DNA of 64,000 bases from Gallionellales bacterium GWA2_54_124 (GTDB lineage Bacteria; Pseudomonadota; Gammaproteobacteria; Burkholderiales; Gallionellaceae), in assembly GCA_001801025.1 (NCBI GenBank), contig MGWO01000001.1, positions 1 to 64,000 on the forward strand. The letters are read 5' to 3'. Positions 10,433 through 20,475 of the stretch are shown here, one piece after another. The translations under genes were made by a program, and so were the position numbers. Below the pieces are notes generated by a model that did not search any database, was not told where the DNA came from, and worked only from the letters and a program-made list of their open reading frames with translations. The stretch's first letter is position 1. Each line of letters begins with the position of its first letter.

Positions 10433-13189
10433 ATGCAATTTACGGTTTTAGTTGTCGATGACAATGCGATCAATCTGTCGCTGGTTGTTCAGCTGTTGTT
10501 AAAGATAGATGGGGTATGTCCTGTGGGATTCACGGATGCGATGCAAGCCCTTATCTGGTGCGAATCCAATGCCCCCGATTTGTTGCTGGTCGATTACATG
10601 ATGCCTGTGCTTGACGGGCTGGAGTTCATCAAACGGTTTCGCGCACTCCCTCAACATCTTCTTGTACCGGTCATCATGGTGTCAGCCGCCATTGAGCGTG
10701 AAGTCAAGTTGCGGGCACTCGAGTTACACGCTAACGATTTTATCAATAAGCCGCTCGATGCCATTGAATTCACCGCACGCGTGCGCAATATGCTGGCGCT
10801 GCGTAAGATGCAGCTTCAATTCAATGAGCTTAATTTCGAGCAGATCCGCCAGCACGAGTTGCAGTATCGCGCCGTGATCGAAACTTCCAAGGATGGTTTT
10901 CTGGTCGTGGACATGCAAGGACGCATACTGGAAACGAATGATGCCTATGCCTGTCTGTCAGGCTACAGCGCAGATGAACTGGTAACGATGAATATCTGCG
11001 ATCTGGAAGCGAAGATGACAGCGGCTGATGTCGCCCATGTGCTAAAAGGGCTAGCTGAGCAGGGGCACGCCCGTTTTGAGACGCAGCATAAAACCTGGAG
11101 TGGTCACATCTGGCCGGTTGAGATCAATGTTACTTATATTGAAGCGGAAGGAGGGCGCTGCTTTTCATTTTTACACGATATCAGTCAGCGTAAACAGGAT
11201 GAAGCGCAGTTGCGTAAACTCTCTCAGGCCGTAGAGCAAAGTCCAAACAGCAACGTGATTTGCGATACATCCGGCGTGATTGAGTATGTCAATGCTGCGT
11301 TTACTGCGATCACAGGCTATAGCGCAAGCGAGGCCATCGGCCGCAAGACTGGATTTTTCAAGTCCGGTCTCACCCGGCCTGAAGTTTATGCAGACTTGTG
11401 GAAGACGTTGCAACGAGGGGAAGTCTGGCAGGGGGAGTTTATCAACCGGCGTAAAAACGGTGAGGACTACACCGATTTTGCGATCGTATCGGCGATCCGG
11501 CAGCCTGACGGGGAAATCACCCATTATGTTGCCATCCAGAAGGACATCACCCAGAAAAAACTGATGGATGAAGAGCTGGAAGTCTACCGCCGCGACCTGG
11601 AAGCGCTGGTGTCAAAGCGCACCAGTGAAATGTTCGAGGCTAAGACGCAGGCTGAAGCGGCGAATAAAGCCAAGAGTGACTTTCTGGCCAATATGAGCCA
11701 TGAAATTCGTACGCCGATGAATGCGATTATCGGCTTTAACGGGCTTTGTTTGCGCACCGACTTGGACGAAAAGCAGAAAGATTATTTGACTAAGGCCGGT
11801 AGTGCTGCGCAGTCCCTGCTTCATATTATTAATGAAGTGCTCGATCTGTCGAAGATTGAGGCAGGGCAGCTTAGACTTGAATCTATTCCAGTCAGGATTA
11901 GCCGGCTCGTGAAAAATGTCACTGATCAGGTTGGCGTTCTGGCCGCAGATAAGGGCTTGACGATCAATGTTGATCTTGAAGAGGGGATCGATCAGTATCC
12001 GCTGCGGGGCGACCCGATGCGATTACAGCAGATATTGCTCAATCTGTGCAGTAATGCGATCAAGTTTTCAACTCAGGGCAGCATCCACATCCGTTGTCAG
12101 TCGGGTGCGTCATCCGGTCCAGCCGTTGAACTGCAATTTGCCGTGCAGGACAGCGGCATCGGGATTTCACCGGCGCAAATTGCGTTGTTATTCAGGCCTT
12201 TCTCGCAGGCCGATTCTTCGACAACGCGCCGTTTTGGCGGAACCGGTTTGGGTTTGTCGATCTGTCGCGGTCTGGTTGAACAGATGGGCGGGCGGATCTG
12301 GGTGGAAAGTGAGCCCGGGCTTGGCAGTACCTTTTATTTTACGGCGCAGTTTGCACTCGATTCCCGGCATTCCGGTGAACCGGTGGGACAGGCTCACTCG
12401 CGTGAACAACTCGAACGGAAAATGGCGAGTCTGCGTGGTTCTCGCGTCTTGCTGGTCGAAGATAATGCCTTTAATCAGCAGGTGATGAGCGAGATGCTGA
12501 CGGAGGTCGGCTTGCAGGTTGATCTGGCTGTAAACGGTCAGGATGCACTGGATCAGCTGGCACGATCACATTATGATGTCGTGTTGATGGATCTGCAAAT
12601 GCCGGTGATGGATGGTCTGACTGCGTGTAAGTTGCTGCGCGGTAATCCGGCGTACAAAGATATGCCGGTCATTGCGCTGACTGCCAATGTCGATCAAATT
12701 GATAAGGATCGTTGCAGGCAGGCGGGGATGAACGATCATCTGTCTAAGCCCGTTGTGCCTGAGCAATTGTATTCGGCGCTGTTGCGCTCGATTGTGCCGG
12801 TAAAGCCGATTGTGTCTGTACCGCTTTTAGTCTCGCCAGTCGTCGCTGATGAAAGTGAACTTCCGGATTTTCCCGGTGTTAATGTGGCGCCTGTGATAAA
12901 GCGTATGCGTGGCAATGTTGCGGCCTATCGGCGCTTGCATGGTCTGTTTTGTCAGCAGGCAGCCGGTGTTCCCCGCGCGTTGCGTGAGGCGCTGGCGGTG
13001 GAGGATTTTGATGCGGCGCGTCGATTGGTGCACACGATCAAAGGATCTGCAGGTACGATAGGCGCCGATGAATTGAGTGTTGCGGCGGACGTACTCGAAC
13101 AGGTGTATCGCGAATCAGTGCCGGCGGGTGAGGCGCAACTCTCTGAATTTGAAGCCGCACTGGCCATTGTGATTGCGGCTCGGCTTTAA
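10433..13189 (+). CDS. Hybrid sensor histidine kinase: REC-PAS-PAS-HisKA-HATPase-REC-Hpt
   Basis: 918 aa; N-terminal REC (VVDDNAINLSL), two PAS/PAC, FLANMSHEIRTPMNAIIGF H-box, GGTGLGLSICRGLVEQMGG, C-terminal REC (LVEDNAFNQQVM) and Hpt-like VHTIKGSAGTIGA. Confidence 0.93.
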   Translation: MQFTVLVVDDNAINLSLVVQLLLKIDGVCPVGFTDAMQALIWCESNAPDLLLVDYMMPVLDGLEFIKRFRALPQHLLVPVIMVSAAIEREVKLRALELHANDFINKPLDAIEFTARVRNMLALRKMQLQFNELNFEQIRQHELQYRAVIETSKDGFLVVDMQGRILETNDAYACLSGYSADELVTMNICDLEAKMTAADVAHVLKGLAEQGHARFETQHKTWSGHIWPVEINVTYIEAEGGRCFSFLHDISQRKQDEAQLRKLSQAVEQSPNSNVICDTSGVIEYVNAAFTAITGYSASEAIGRKTGFFKSGLTRPEVYADLWKTLQRGEVWQGEFINRRKNGEDYTDFAIVSAIRQPDGEITHYVAIQKDITQKKLMDEELEVYRRDLEALVSKRTSEMFEAKTQAEAANKAKSDFLANMSHEIRTPMNAIIGFNGLCLRTDLDEKQKDYLTKAGSAAQSLLHIINEVLDLSKIEAGQLRLESIPVRISRLVKNVTDQVGVLAADKGLTINVDLEEGIDQYPLRGDPMRLQQILLNLCSNAIKFSTQGSIHIRCQSGASSGPAVELQFAVQDSGIGISPAQIALLFRPFSQADSSTTRRFGGTGLGLSICRGLVEQMGGRIWVESEPGLGSTFYFTAQFALDSRHSGEPVGQAHSREQLERKMASLRGSRVLLVEDNAFNQQVMSEMLTEVGLQVDLAVNGQDALDQLARSHYDVVLMDLQMPVMDGLTACKLLRGNPAYKDMPVIALTANVDQIDKDRCRQAGMNDHLSKPVVPEQLYSALLRSIVPVKPIVSVPLLVSPVVADESELPDFPGVNVAPVIKRMRGNVAAYRRLHGLFCQQAAGVPRALREALAVEDFDAARRLVHTIKGSAGTIGADELSVAADVLEQVYRESVPAGEAQLSEFEAALAIVIAARL

Positions 13190-13213
13190 TAACTTAATTT
13201 TAAAGGATAGTGC

Positions 13214-14371
13214 ATGAGTAATTCCAATCGACAGTCAGCCAGGCATCGTGTGTTGATCGTGGATGATGACCTGGTCAGTCGCGAGATGTTGCGTTTTGCG
13301 CTGGAAGATGAATTTGAGGTCGAAGAGGCGGATAGCGGTGAATCTGCCTTGCTGAGTGTTGCACATATTCCGCCGCAACTGGTTTTGCTGGATATCGAAA
13401 TGCCGGGTATAGGCGGCTATGAAACCTGTCGACGGCTGCGCGAATCAGAAAGTTTTCCTATTATTTTTGTTTCGTCACACGATACGCTTGAGGAACGGGT
13501 TGAAGCCTTTGATTGCGGCGCGAATGATTTTATCGTCAAGCCCTTTGACGCGGAAATACTGGCGCGTAAAGTAAGTCTTGCCATTGACGCTTGTATCGAG
13601 CGTGAACGTCTCGCGGGCGAGACGCAGATGTTACAAAAAACAGCGATTGGCTTCCTGTCGAACATGAATGACAGCGGCGTGTTGATGGAATTCATGCGCA
13701 GCAGTATCAGCTGTTCGGATCAGCATCAGCTGGCGAAAAATCTGCTCGAAGCCACCATTCAATATGGCATTAACTGTCATGTGCAAATTCGTCATCCGGG
13801 CGGCGTGATCACGCTGACACCGCAGGGCGCTGCTACGCCGCTTGAGGAATCCGTGCTGGAAAAGAGCAAGGAGATGGGGCGGGTTTTTCAGTTTCGTCGC
13901 CGCATGGTAATCAATTACAGTCTGGTGTCGGTGATCGTTATCGATACGCCGGAGGACGCGGATACGGCAGGACGAATTCGGGATAACCTGTGTATTCTGG
14001 CTGAAACGGCCGAGGCGATTACCGAGACCATCAGTATGCGCAAGGATTCTGCTGAAAAAGCCGAGCAGTTGCAGTCAGCCAGCTTGAACGCGACGATGTC
14101 GATTGAAGAGGTGCGAGAGCTTTATCGTGCACAGCTCAATCAGAGTCGCGAGTTGCTGGGCAAACTGATCGATGAGGTAGAGGCGTCATTTATCTTTCTG
14201 GCGTTAACCGACCGGCAGGAAAAAATGGTCACTGAAATCATGCAAAGAAATGTTGCACCGGTCTTGAAACTGTTTGAGGATACCGTTGAGATGGAGCAGA
14301 AATTTGGCGAAATCATCGATTCCTTGCAGAGTCAGAAGCAAGATGGTGCAGCAGATGTGTGGCTGTTCTGA
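13214..14371 (+). CDS. Response regulator: N-terminal REC plus uncharacterised C-terminal domain with coiled coil
   Basis: 385 aa; VLIVDDDLVSREML...VLLDIEMPGIGG...FIVKPFDAE, then about 250 aa with no family I recognise. Confidence 0.88.
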   Translation: MSNSNRQSARHRVLIVDDDLVSREMLRFALEDEFEVEEADSGESALLSVAHIPPQLVLLDIEMPGIGGYETCRRLRESESFPIIFVSSHDTLEERVEAFDCGANDFIVKPFDAEILARKVSLAIDACIERERLAGETQMLQKTAIGFLSNMNDSGVLMEFMRSSISCSDQHQLAKNLLEATIQYGINCHVQIRHPGGVITLTPQGAATPLEESVLEKSKEMGRVFQFRRRMVINYSLVSVIVIDTPEDADTAGRIRDNLCILAETAEAITETISMRKDSAEKAEQLQSASLNATMSIEEVRELYRAQLNQSRELLGKLIDEVEASFIFLALTDRQEKMVTEIMQRNVAPVLKLFEDTVEMEQKFGEIIDSLQSQKQDGAADVWLF

Positions 14372-14461
14372 TTTTGGCGTGATATGAGTTTAAATTTTCC
14401 CCTGCAGCATTTTCCGCTAAAAATATTGCAGGCAATTTTTGCGCTAATGATTCAATAGAGT

Positions 14462-15595
14462 TTATTTTTCATAGAGGGCAGTCAGTGTCATCGTCTGATT
14501 GTGGAGTTGACACTGTTCAGGTCTATCGTTAAAGGGCGCAATTTCACCGTAGGAATAAAAACCCACCAGTTGAACATTTGTGCCAAGGATTTCTTCAACC
14601 GCTTCCAGCTCTTCCTCGATGATGTGTTTCATGACCACACGGCGTCCGACACAGCTAACCACGAGTCCCAGCGCCTGATGACTATTAGCCTGATTAATTT
14701 CTTTCGCCGCATCCCCTGCGCCGTAAATGAGCTGGTGAAGTTCGGGTTTCATCAGGTGTGCAATATAGCCGCAGGGAATATCGCCGGCAAAAGTAATGCT
14801 TTTAGCCTGTTCATCAATTTGCAGCAGTGTGCGAATAACGCCTTCCGAATCATTGGGTGCGCGGATATGCAGCGGAAATCTCATGCCACTCAGCGGCAAA
14901 TCTTTGGCAAATTCACCCAGCTGTTTTTTATACACATCAAGCGCGGGTTCATTATCCAATTCAAACAGGGTATTTTCGAATGATCGTGTAATTTGGCGAT
15001 CAGCACCGAAAGAACTCCAGCCTCCATGAGATCCTGTACTTATTACCAGATCAGCACCGTAAAATCCTACAGCAACAATGCGGTTTTGCCGCGCAGGCGC
15101 ATCAGCAATTACCCATGTATGCAGGAATCTATCCCCATCTCCTGCCATACCACCGGTGACTGTGACACCATAAGTGACTTTGTTTATTCCCTTTACCAGC
15201 TCAGAACCATTGAGATTCAGACCGTCAGCAAGTACAAAAACATGCCTGAGCCCATCTGCGGGTAGTTGCCTGAGCAAATCGGCTGAGATGGCTTCAAGGT
15301 CACTTTCAGCCGAAAAATCCACGGTGCTCAGTTCGACGGCCCCTTTTTCAAGGTAGACCGCTGTCGCTACAACGGCAGCATTGGCAATCGTTGAGCCAAG
15401 AATACTGCCGGCGCTCGAAGCACCAACAATTTTTGCGTTAGGGTATAAAATCCGAAGACCTTGAAAAACCTGTTCGGCCTGAATAAAATCGGACTCGCCA
15501 AACACAAAAACGATTTGGCAGAGTGATTTATTTTCAATAAATTGGCTGGAAAAATGCCAGTTATCATTAATTAAATCCAGGGTGTCAATCTTCAT
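14462..15595 (-). CDS. FIST-domain sensory protein (NosP-like family)
   Basis: 377 aa; FGESDFIQAEQVFQGLRILYPNAKIVGASSAGSI ... GGMAGDGDRF ... VGFYSYGEIAPF characteristic of FIST_N/FIST_C. Confidence 0.85.
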   Translation of the reverse strand: MKIDTLDLINDNWHFSSQFIENKSLCQIVFVFGESDFIQAEQVFQGLRILYPNAKIVGASSAGSILGSTIANAAVVATAVYLEKGAVELSTVDFSAESDLEAISADLLRQLPADGLRHVFVLADGLNLNGSELVKGINKVTYGVTVTGGMAGDGDRFLHTWVIADAPARQNRIVAVGFYGADLVISTGSHGGWSSFGADRQITRSFENTLFELDNEPALDVYKKQLGEFAKDLPLSGMRFPLHIRAPNDSEGVIRTLLQIDEQAKSITFAGDIPCGYIAHLMKPELHQLIYGAGDAAKEINQANSHQALGLVVSCVGRRVVMKHIIEEELEAVEEILGTNVQLVGFYSYGEIAPFNDRPEQCQLHNQTMTLTALYEK

Positions 15596-15639
15596 AACAC
15601 TTGCTCCAATGTGTGTTTATTGCAATGCTTTAATCTAGA

Positions 15640-17097
15640 TCAATCTGTTGACTTGTCATGGAACCGGATTGAGTTTCGCCCCGCCTCTTTGGCCTCATAC
15701 ATCGCTGCATCTGCCTGTTTTAGGATGTCGTCTTGATTGATCCCCTGATTGAGGAACACTGTAACGCCGATACTCGCCGTGCAGTGATGCTCGACACTAG
15801 AATAATATTCACCCTGACTGACTTTCAGTACATAGGGTTCGGATAATGCGGTGAGAATTTTTTCAGCGACCAGTTTCGCCTGTTCAGTAGCGCAGGATTC
15901 ATCTGTATCGAGTTCACTCAGCAATACCACAAACTCATCGCCGCCAAACCGTGACACCGTGTCCATTTCGCGCACACAACGCTTCAATCGTTTAGCTGCA
16001 TCAATCAACAATAAATCACCTGTGCTATGACCATACCTATCATTGATCGGTTTGAAATTATCAAGATCGAGAAATATCAGCGCGCAATAACACTGACTCC
16101 GCTTGCTGACCGACATCGCCTGACTCAGGCGCTCTTTGAGCAGTCGACGATTGGGTAGATTGGTTAACGTGTCATAGAACGCGAGTTGGCGCACTTTTTC
16201 TTCGAGCAGCTTGCGTTCAATCGCGATGCTTGCCAGATGTGCAGATTGTTCGATAACGTAAATATCTGCTTCTGAGGGGTAGTTTTTGTCTTTGTGATAA
16301 ATCGCAAACGTCCCCAATACCTGATTAAAAGAAGAGCGTATTGGTTCTGACCAGCAGGCGCCTAAGTCCGCTTTTGCAGCGAGTGCTTTGTAAGGCGCCC
16401 AGTAAGGGTGGGTTGCGATGTCTTCTACGATCACGCGCTCACCTGTATAGGCGGCCGTTCCACACGAACCCACACCCACGCCAATGGCGATTCCGTCTAT
16501 GGCTGCATTATAAAAGGCGGGCAAGCTGGGTGCGATGCCATGACCGAGATGCTGACCTTCCTCATCGAGCAACAGGATGCTGCAAAACATCGCTGAATTG
16601 AGTTGCTCTACGCCCCTTACAATAAATTCCAGAATCACAGCGAGCGGTTTGTCTCCTGCCAGCAACTCTAAGGTCGAACTGCGAAATTTTTCATACATCT
16701 CGCTTCTTTTGCGTTGTGTAATGTCACGACTGATTCCCAGCACCCCTATCAGTTGACCTTCCGTATCAAATAACGGCGTTTTTGTGGCCTCCAGCAATTC
16801 TTGATGCCCGTCATCTGCAAAGGTGACCCACTCCTCGTTTTTGCTGGGGCCGCCTTTCATCATCGCGATGCGGTCATTTTCCCGGAATGAATCGGCAAGC
16901 TCCTTGCTGACAAAATCATAGTCAGTATGTCCAATGATGTCCTTTTCGAGGGCGCCGAAGAACTGTTCAAAGCGGTGGTTGCAGGTAAGATAAACCCCGT
17001 TCATATCCTTTAGCCAAATTAAATCAGGAATCGCTTGGAGGATAGTTCGCAAGCGTTCGTCATTGACTTGAGATAATGTGCTGATTAATTTAGTCAT
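15640..17097 (-). CDS. PAS-GAF-GGDEF diguanylate cyclase
   Basis: 485 aa; PAS (AIPDLIWLKDMNGVYLTCNHRF), GAF (VGVGSCGTAAYTGERVIVEDIATHPYW), RFGGDEFVVLL. Confidence 0.92.
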   Translation of the reverse strand: MTKLISTLSQVNDERLRTILQAIPDLIWLKDMNGVYLTCNHRFEQFFGALEKDIIGHTDYDFVSKELADSFRENDRIAMMKGGPSKNEEWVTFADDGHQELLEATKTPLFDTEGQLIGVLGISRDITQRKRSEMYEKFRSSTLELLAGDKPLAVILEFIVRGVEQLNSAMFCSILLLDEEGQHLGHGIAPSLPAFYNAAIDGIAIGVGVGSCGTAAYTGERVIVEDIATHPYWAPYKALAAKADLGACWSEPIRSSFNQVLGTFAIYHKDKNYPSEADIYVIEQSAHLASIAIERKLLEEKVRQLAFYDTLTNLPNRRLLKERLSQAMSVSKRSQCYCALIFLDLDNFKPINDRYGHSTGDLLLIDAAKRLKRCVREMDTVSRFGGDEFVVLLSELDTDESCATEQAKLVAEKILTALSEPYVLKVSQGEYYSSVEHHCTASIGVTVFLNQGINQDDILKQADAAMYEAKEAGRNSIRFHDKSTD

Positions 17098-17403
17098 TAA
17101 ATATGGGAATTAATGCGCTCGTGCGTAACATGGAATATATTTTCGCCGTGTCGTTTACCGGTGATATTTTCGGAAATATAAAGCAGGTTGAATTGACGCA
17201 AGTAAATTTTCGAACTGCTTCTGGGCGCCGCTCTGAATTTAAAATATTGGTTGGCGATGGCTGTTCATTAAGCCACCTGAGCAGAGCTTTCGTAATTATT
17301 ATTCGCGACATGGCATCAGTCAATCAGTTTGTCCTGTGCAAACGGCAGAAACTCATTTATCAGCGTATTGAGATGGTCACATCAGGCGACGTGCAGGCAC
17401 ATC

Positions 17404-17853
17404 TTATGATGGCGTTGATACTCCTTTTTTTAACTTCAAATTCAGTTTCGTGTCAGGCAGAAGATCCGCCAGTGTGTTGCTGTCAAGCGTATCAAGGAAA
17501 GCGTTACGTGCGTTGAAGAGTATCGTCCTTAAGTGGCAGTTTGGCATCAGAGGGCAGCAATCTTCCATTGCGTCTGCTTTCATGCAGTAAAGGAGTGCAA
17601 GGTTGTTTTCCATTAAGCGTACGACATCGCCGACCACGATCTTTGATGCATCCCTGGCTAGTCGGATACCGCCGTTTCTGCCGCGCTCACTGACAACCAG
17701 TCCCGCAGCGACTAATTGCATGACAACTTTCATCAAGTGGGTCTTGACGATATCGAAGGCATCAGAGACCTCGGCGATGGTGGCCGATTCCCTTTTTTGT
17801 CCCAGGTAGATAAGGGTGCGCAGTGCGATATCGGTGGAAAGATTCAGTTGCAT
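17404..17853 (-). CDS. nsrR: Rrf2-family transcriptional regulator, NsrR-like
   Basis: 149 aa; MQLNLSTDIALRTLIYLGQ...VKTHLMKVVMQL; Cys residues in CMKADAMEDCCPLMPNC; divergent from norCB. Confidence 0.88.
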   Translation of the reverse strand: MQLNLSTDIALRTLIYLGQKRESATIAEVSDAFDIVKTHLMKVVMQLVAAGLVVSERGRNGGIRLARDASKIVVGDVVRLMENNLALLYCMKADAMEDCCPLMPNCHLRTILFNARNAFLDTLDSNTLADLLPDTKLNLKLKKGVSTPS

Positions 17854-17924
17854 AAGGGGTTACCTGTCTATTAAAGGCATCAATGTTGCGTTCGACATTC
17901 TGCCGTATTTTCGGTTGGATTCAT

Positions 17925-17949
17925 AATACATTCAAATTAATTGCATCTT
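17925..17949. promoter_or_regulatory. Candidate NsrR-type operator between nsrR and the nor operon
   Basis: AATACATTCAAATTAATTGCATCTT: right arm TGCATCTT is the reverse complement of AAGATGCA (NsrR half-site consensus as I recall it); left arm degenerate and spacing not ideal. Confidence 0.35.
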
Positions 17950-17996
17950 TATGAAAAATAGAATACATTTCTTTCTAATGAATCATTAAATGAGCA

Positions 17997-18344
17997 ATGC
18001 CAGTCTATATGATCGAACCTGCCAGTCTCGGGAATTTTTTCACCATCTTCTTCACTTCCGCGATGGTGATCATGTTGGGGGCATTGTATGCATTGTTATT
18101 CGCTTTTTCACGCCTCAGGGGGGATAAGCGCCTGATGCCTTTGGCCTATCTTTCCTATGCAGGACTGCTCATCGCCGCACTATTTTTGGCGGATGCCGCT
18201 AATCTGCTGAAACATCCTTTTTGGGCAACTATCGTGGCATTTATGTTGGGTGGTTATTTGCTCGCACCGCATGCGATCTGGCATTTGTGCGTAGGCACAC
18301 ATGGCGCGGAGCAGGTGGAGCCTGCGCCGCTTAAAGATTTTTAA
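17997..18344 (+). CDS. Small membrane protein preceding norCB
   Basis: 115 aa, about 3 hydrophobic TM segments; directly upstream of norC on the same strand. Confidence 0.7.
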   Translation: MPVYMIEPASLGNFFTIFFTSAMVIMLGALYALLFAFSRLRGDKRLMPLAYLSYAGLLIAALFLADAANLLKHPFWATIVAFMLGGYLLAPHAIWHLCVGTHGAEQVEPAPLKDF

Positions 18345-18364
18345 CGTTGAGTAAGGAGAGAACC

Positions 18365-18958
18365 ATGGCGACAAGTCAGTGGTGGGCATCTGAATCATTT
18401 TGGCGCAAGACGGCCATCTGGGTCACCGGAGGATCGTTCGTCGCGTTGATATTATTAACGCTGGATACGATTCCGCAAATATCGACGGGTTCAAAACGGG
18501 TTCCGGCGTATTCGGTCATCAACTATCGAATCGAATATAAATTCGACGAGTCGCGTCATGTGCAAGTGCCGGTGATCGGTGCGAAAGAGCCTTTGTTCGG
18601 TAAAGAGCTGAACGAAGAGGAGGCAGAAGCGCTGGTCAAACTGGGAAAGTTGACGACACAGGCGAAGAACTGTATGAATTGCCACACCTTGCTGGGTAAT
18701 GGTGCTTACTACGCGCCTGATCTTACCAAAGCATGGCTGGATCAATACTGGGGTAGCAAAGAAGTGCGCGAAGTGCAAATGGTCGATTTCATCAAGGATC
18801 CGTCCGATAAATTACACAACAGTTTAGGCCGGCGTATGCCCAAGCTCGATATCACAGATGAAGAGGCGCGCGGCGTGGTGGCCTTCCTGAAATGGATGTC
18901 CAGCATCGACACCAACGGCTTCCCCTATAACTTTAAATCCATCGAGCAGGAGAATTGA
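18365..18958 (+). CDS. norC: Nitric oxide reductase subunit C (cytochrome c)
   Basis: CMNCHTLLGNGAYYAPDLTKAW heme motif; followed by norB. ATG at 18365 with AGGAGAG RBS. Confidence 0.95.
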   Translation: MATSQWWASESFWRKTAIWVTGGSFVALILLTLDTIPQISTGSKRVPAYSVINYRIEYKFDESRHVQVPVIGAKEPLFGKELNEEEAEALVKLGKLTTQAKNCMNCHTLLGNGAYYAPDLTKAWLDQYWGSKEVREVQMVDFIKDPSDKLHNSLGRRMPKLDITDEEARGVVAFLKWMSSIDTNGFPYNFKSIEQEN

Positions 18959-18960
18959 TC

Positions 18961-20406
18961 ATGGCGACGCTAGGACAGTTAGAAAGTGCCAACCTGAACG
19001 GCGGGCAGAAGCTGGCGGTGAAATATTTCACCGTAGCGATCGTGTTGTTCGGTGCGCAAGTGTTGTTCGGCCTGCTCTCGGGCTTGCAATATTTGTATCC
19101 GGATTTCTTGTATGGCGTGCTGGATTTCAGCGTCAATCGCATGGTACATATCAACGCGCTGGTGGTGTGGCTGCTTTATGGATTCTTAGGCTCGGTGTAT
19201 TGGCTGCTGGAAGAAGAATCGCAACATGAGGTGGTCGGACTCAAGCTGGGCAATCTTATCTACTGGGTGCTCACCGCGGCGGTGACCGTCGTGGTGCTGG
19301 TGTATCTGTTTGTGCAGATCGGTCCGGGCAAAGAATCCACTATCTGGCTCATCAACGAAGGCCGCGAATATATTGAAGCACCGCGTTGGGCCGATATTGG
19401 CATCGTGGTCAGTGTGCTGGTGGTGTTCTATAACGTAGCTGCCACCTTCTCCAAAGGGCGCTACACCGGCATCGCGGGTGTGTTGGTGCTGGATATGTTG
19501 GCTTTGTTCGGTATCTATCTGGCCGGCATGTTCTACACCACCAACATCTCTATCGACCAATACTGGTGGTGGTGGGTGATCCACCTGTGGGTAGAAGCGA
19601 CATGGGAAGTGATGGTCGCCTGTATCATGGCTTACGGTCTGATGAAGGTGTTAGGTGTGAGTCGCAAAATTGTCGAGACATGGCTTTATATCGAAGTCGC
19701 CTTAATGTTCGGTTCAGGCATACTGGGTTTAGGTCACCACTACTTCTGGATTGGTACGCCCGAGTACTGGTTCAGTATCGGCGGATTCTTCTCTGCACTC
19801 GAACCGATTCCGCTGGTCGCGATGGTGGTGCATGCCGTGTTCGATGCAGGTGCGCGTCACGCCAGAAATTCAAACCATCCTGCGATGGCTTGGTTAATTG
19901 CACACGCCTTCGGTAATTTCTTCGGTGCAGGTGTGTGGGGCTTCATGCACACGTTGCCGCAGATCAACTTGTACACCCACGGTACACAGTGGTCTGCATC
20001 GCACGGTCACCTAGCCTTCTTTGGCGCTTACGCGACCATCATTATCGCCATGTTTTATCTCGGCATCCAGCGTTGGCGCGGTGGCACTTGGATGTCAGGC
20101 GATCTGGCTGGCAATGGCTGGAAGTGGAAGTGGGCATTGTTTCTGCTCAACCTGGGCATGGTTGGCATGACGGTCTCTATGTTGGTTTCAGGTTATGTGC
20201 AGTCGCAGATTGAGCGTGCTATCGAAGGCTCGACCTGGATCGGGTATTTCGCGGCACAAATACATCCTTGGTTTGTTCAAGGTATGTGGTGGCGTGAAGT
20301 GTTTGGCGTGATGTTCCTCGCCGGCTTTATCTTGTTGGTATGGGACTTGCTGACTATCGGTCGGGGTGAGAGTCGAAAGATGATCGAAGCATCCAGCGCT
20401 ACTTAG
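18961..20406 (+). CDS. norB: Nitric oxide reductase subunit B
   Basis: NorB-like multi-TM protein: WWWWVIHLWVEATWEVMVACIMAYGLM, GLGHHYFWIG, HGHLAFFGAYATIII. Confidence 0.96.
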   Translation: MATLGQLESANLNGGQKLAVKYFTVAIVLFGAQVLFGLLSGLQYLYPDFLYGVLDFSVNRMVHINALVVWLLYGFLGSVYWLLEEESQHEVVGLKLGNLIYWVLTAAVTVVVLVYLFVQIGPGKESTIWLINEGREYIEAPRWADIGIVVSVLVVFYNVAATFSKGRYTGIAGVLVLDMLALFGIYLAGMFYTTNISIDQYWWWWVIHLWVEATWEVMVACIMAYGLMKVLGVSRKIVETWLYIEVALMFGSGILGLGHHYFWIGTPEYWFSIGGFFSALEPIPLVAMVVHAVFDAGARHARNSNHPAMAWLIAHAFGNFFGAGVWGFMHTLPQINLYTHGTQWSASHGHLAFFGAYATIIIAMFYLGIQRWRGGTWMSGDLAGNGWKWKWALFLLNLGMVGMTVSMLVSGYVQSQIERAIEGSTWIGYFAAQIHPWFVQGMWWREVFGVMFLAGFILLVWDLLTIGRGESRKMIEASSAT

Positions 20407-20425
20407 GACTTAGCCTCTGCTAGCA

Positions 20426-20455
20426 ATCCGCTTGTATCCCTCAAGCGGATTTTTT
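20426..20455 (+). terminator. Rho-independent terminator after norB
   Basis: ATCCGCTTG-tatccct-CAAGCGGAT followed by T-run. Confidence 0.8.
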
Positions 20456-20475
20456 ATGTTCAGTACGGAATTTAT

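Noticed and set aside
11967-12485. 172-aa plus-strand ORF within the hybrid kinase
   Set aside because: Out-of-frame shadow of conserved HATPase/REC sequence; composition not protein-like.
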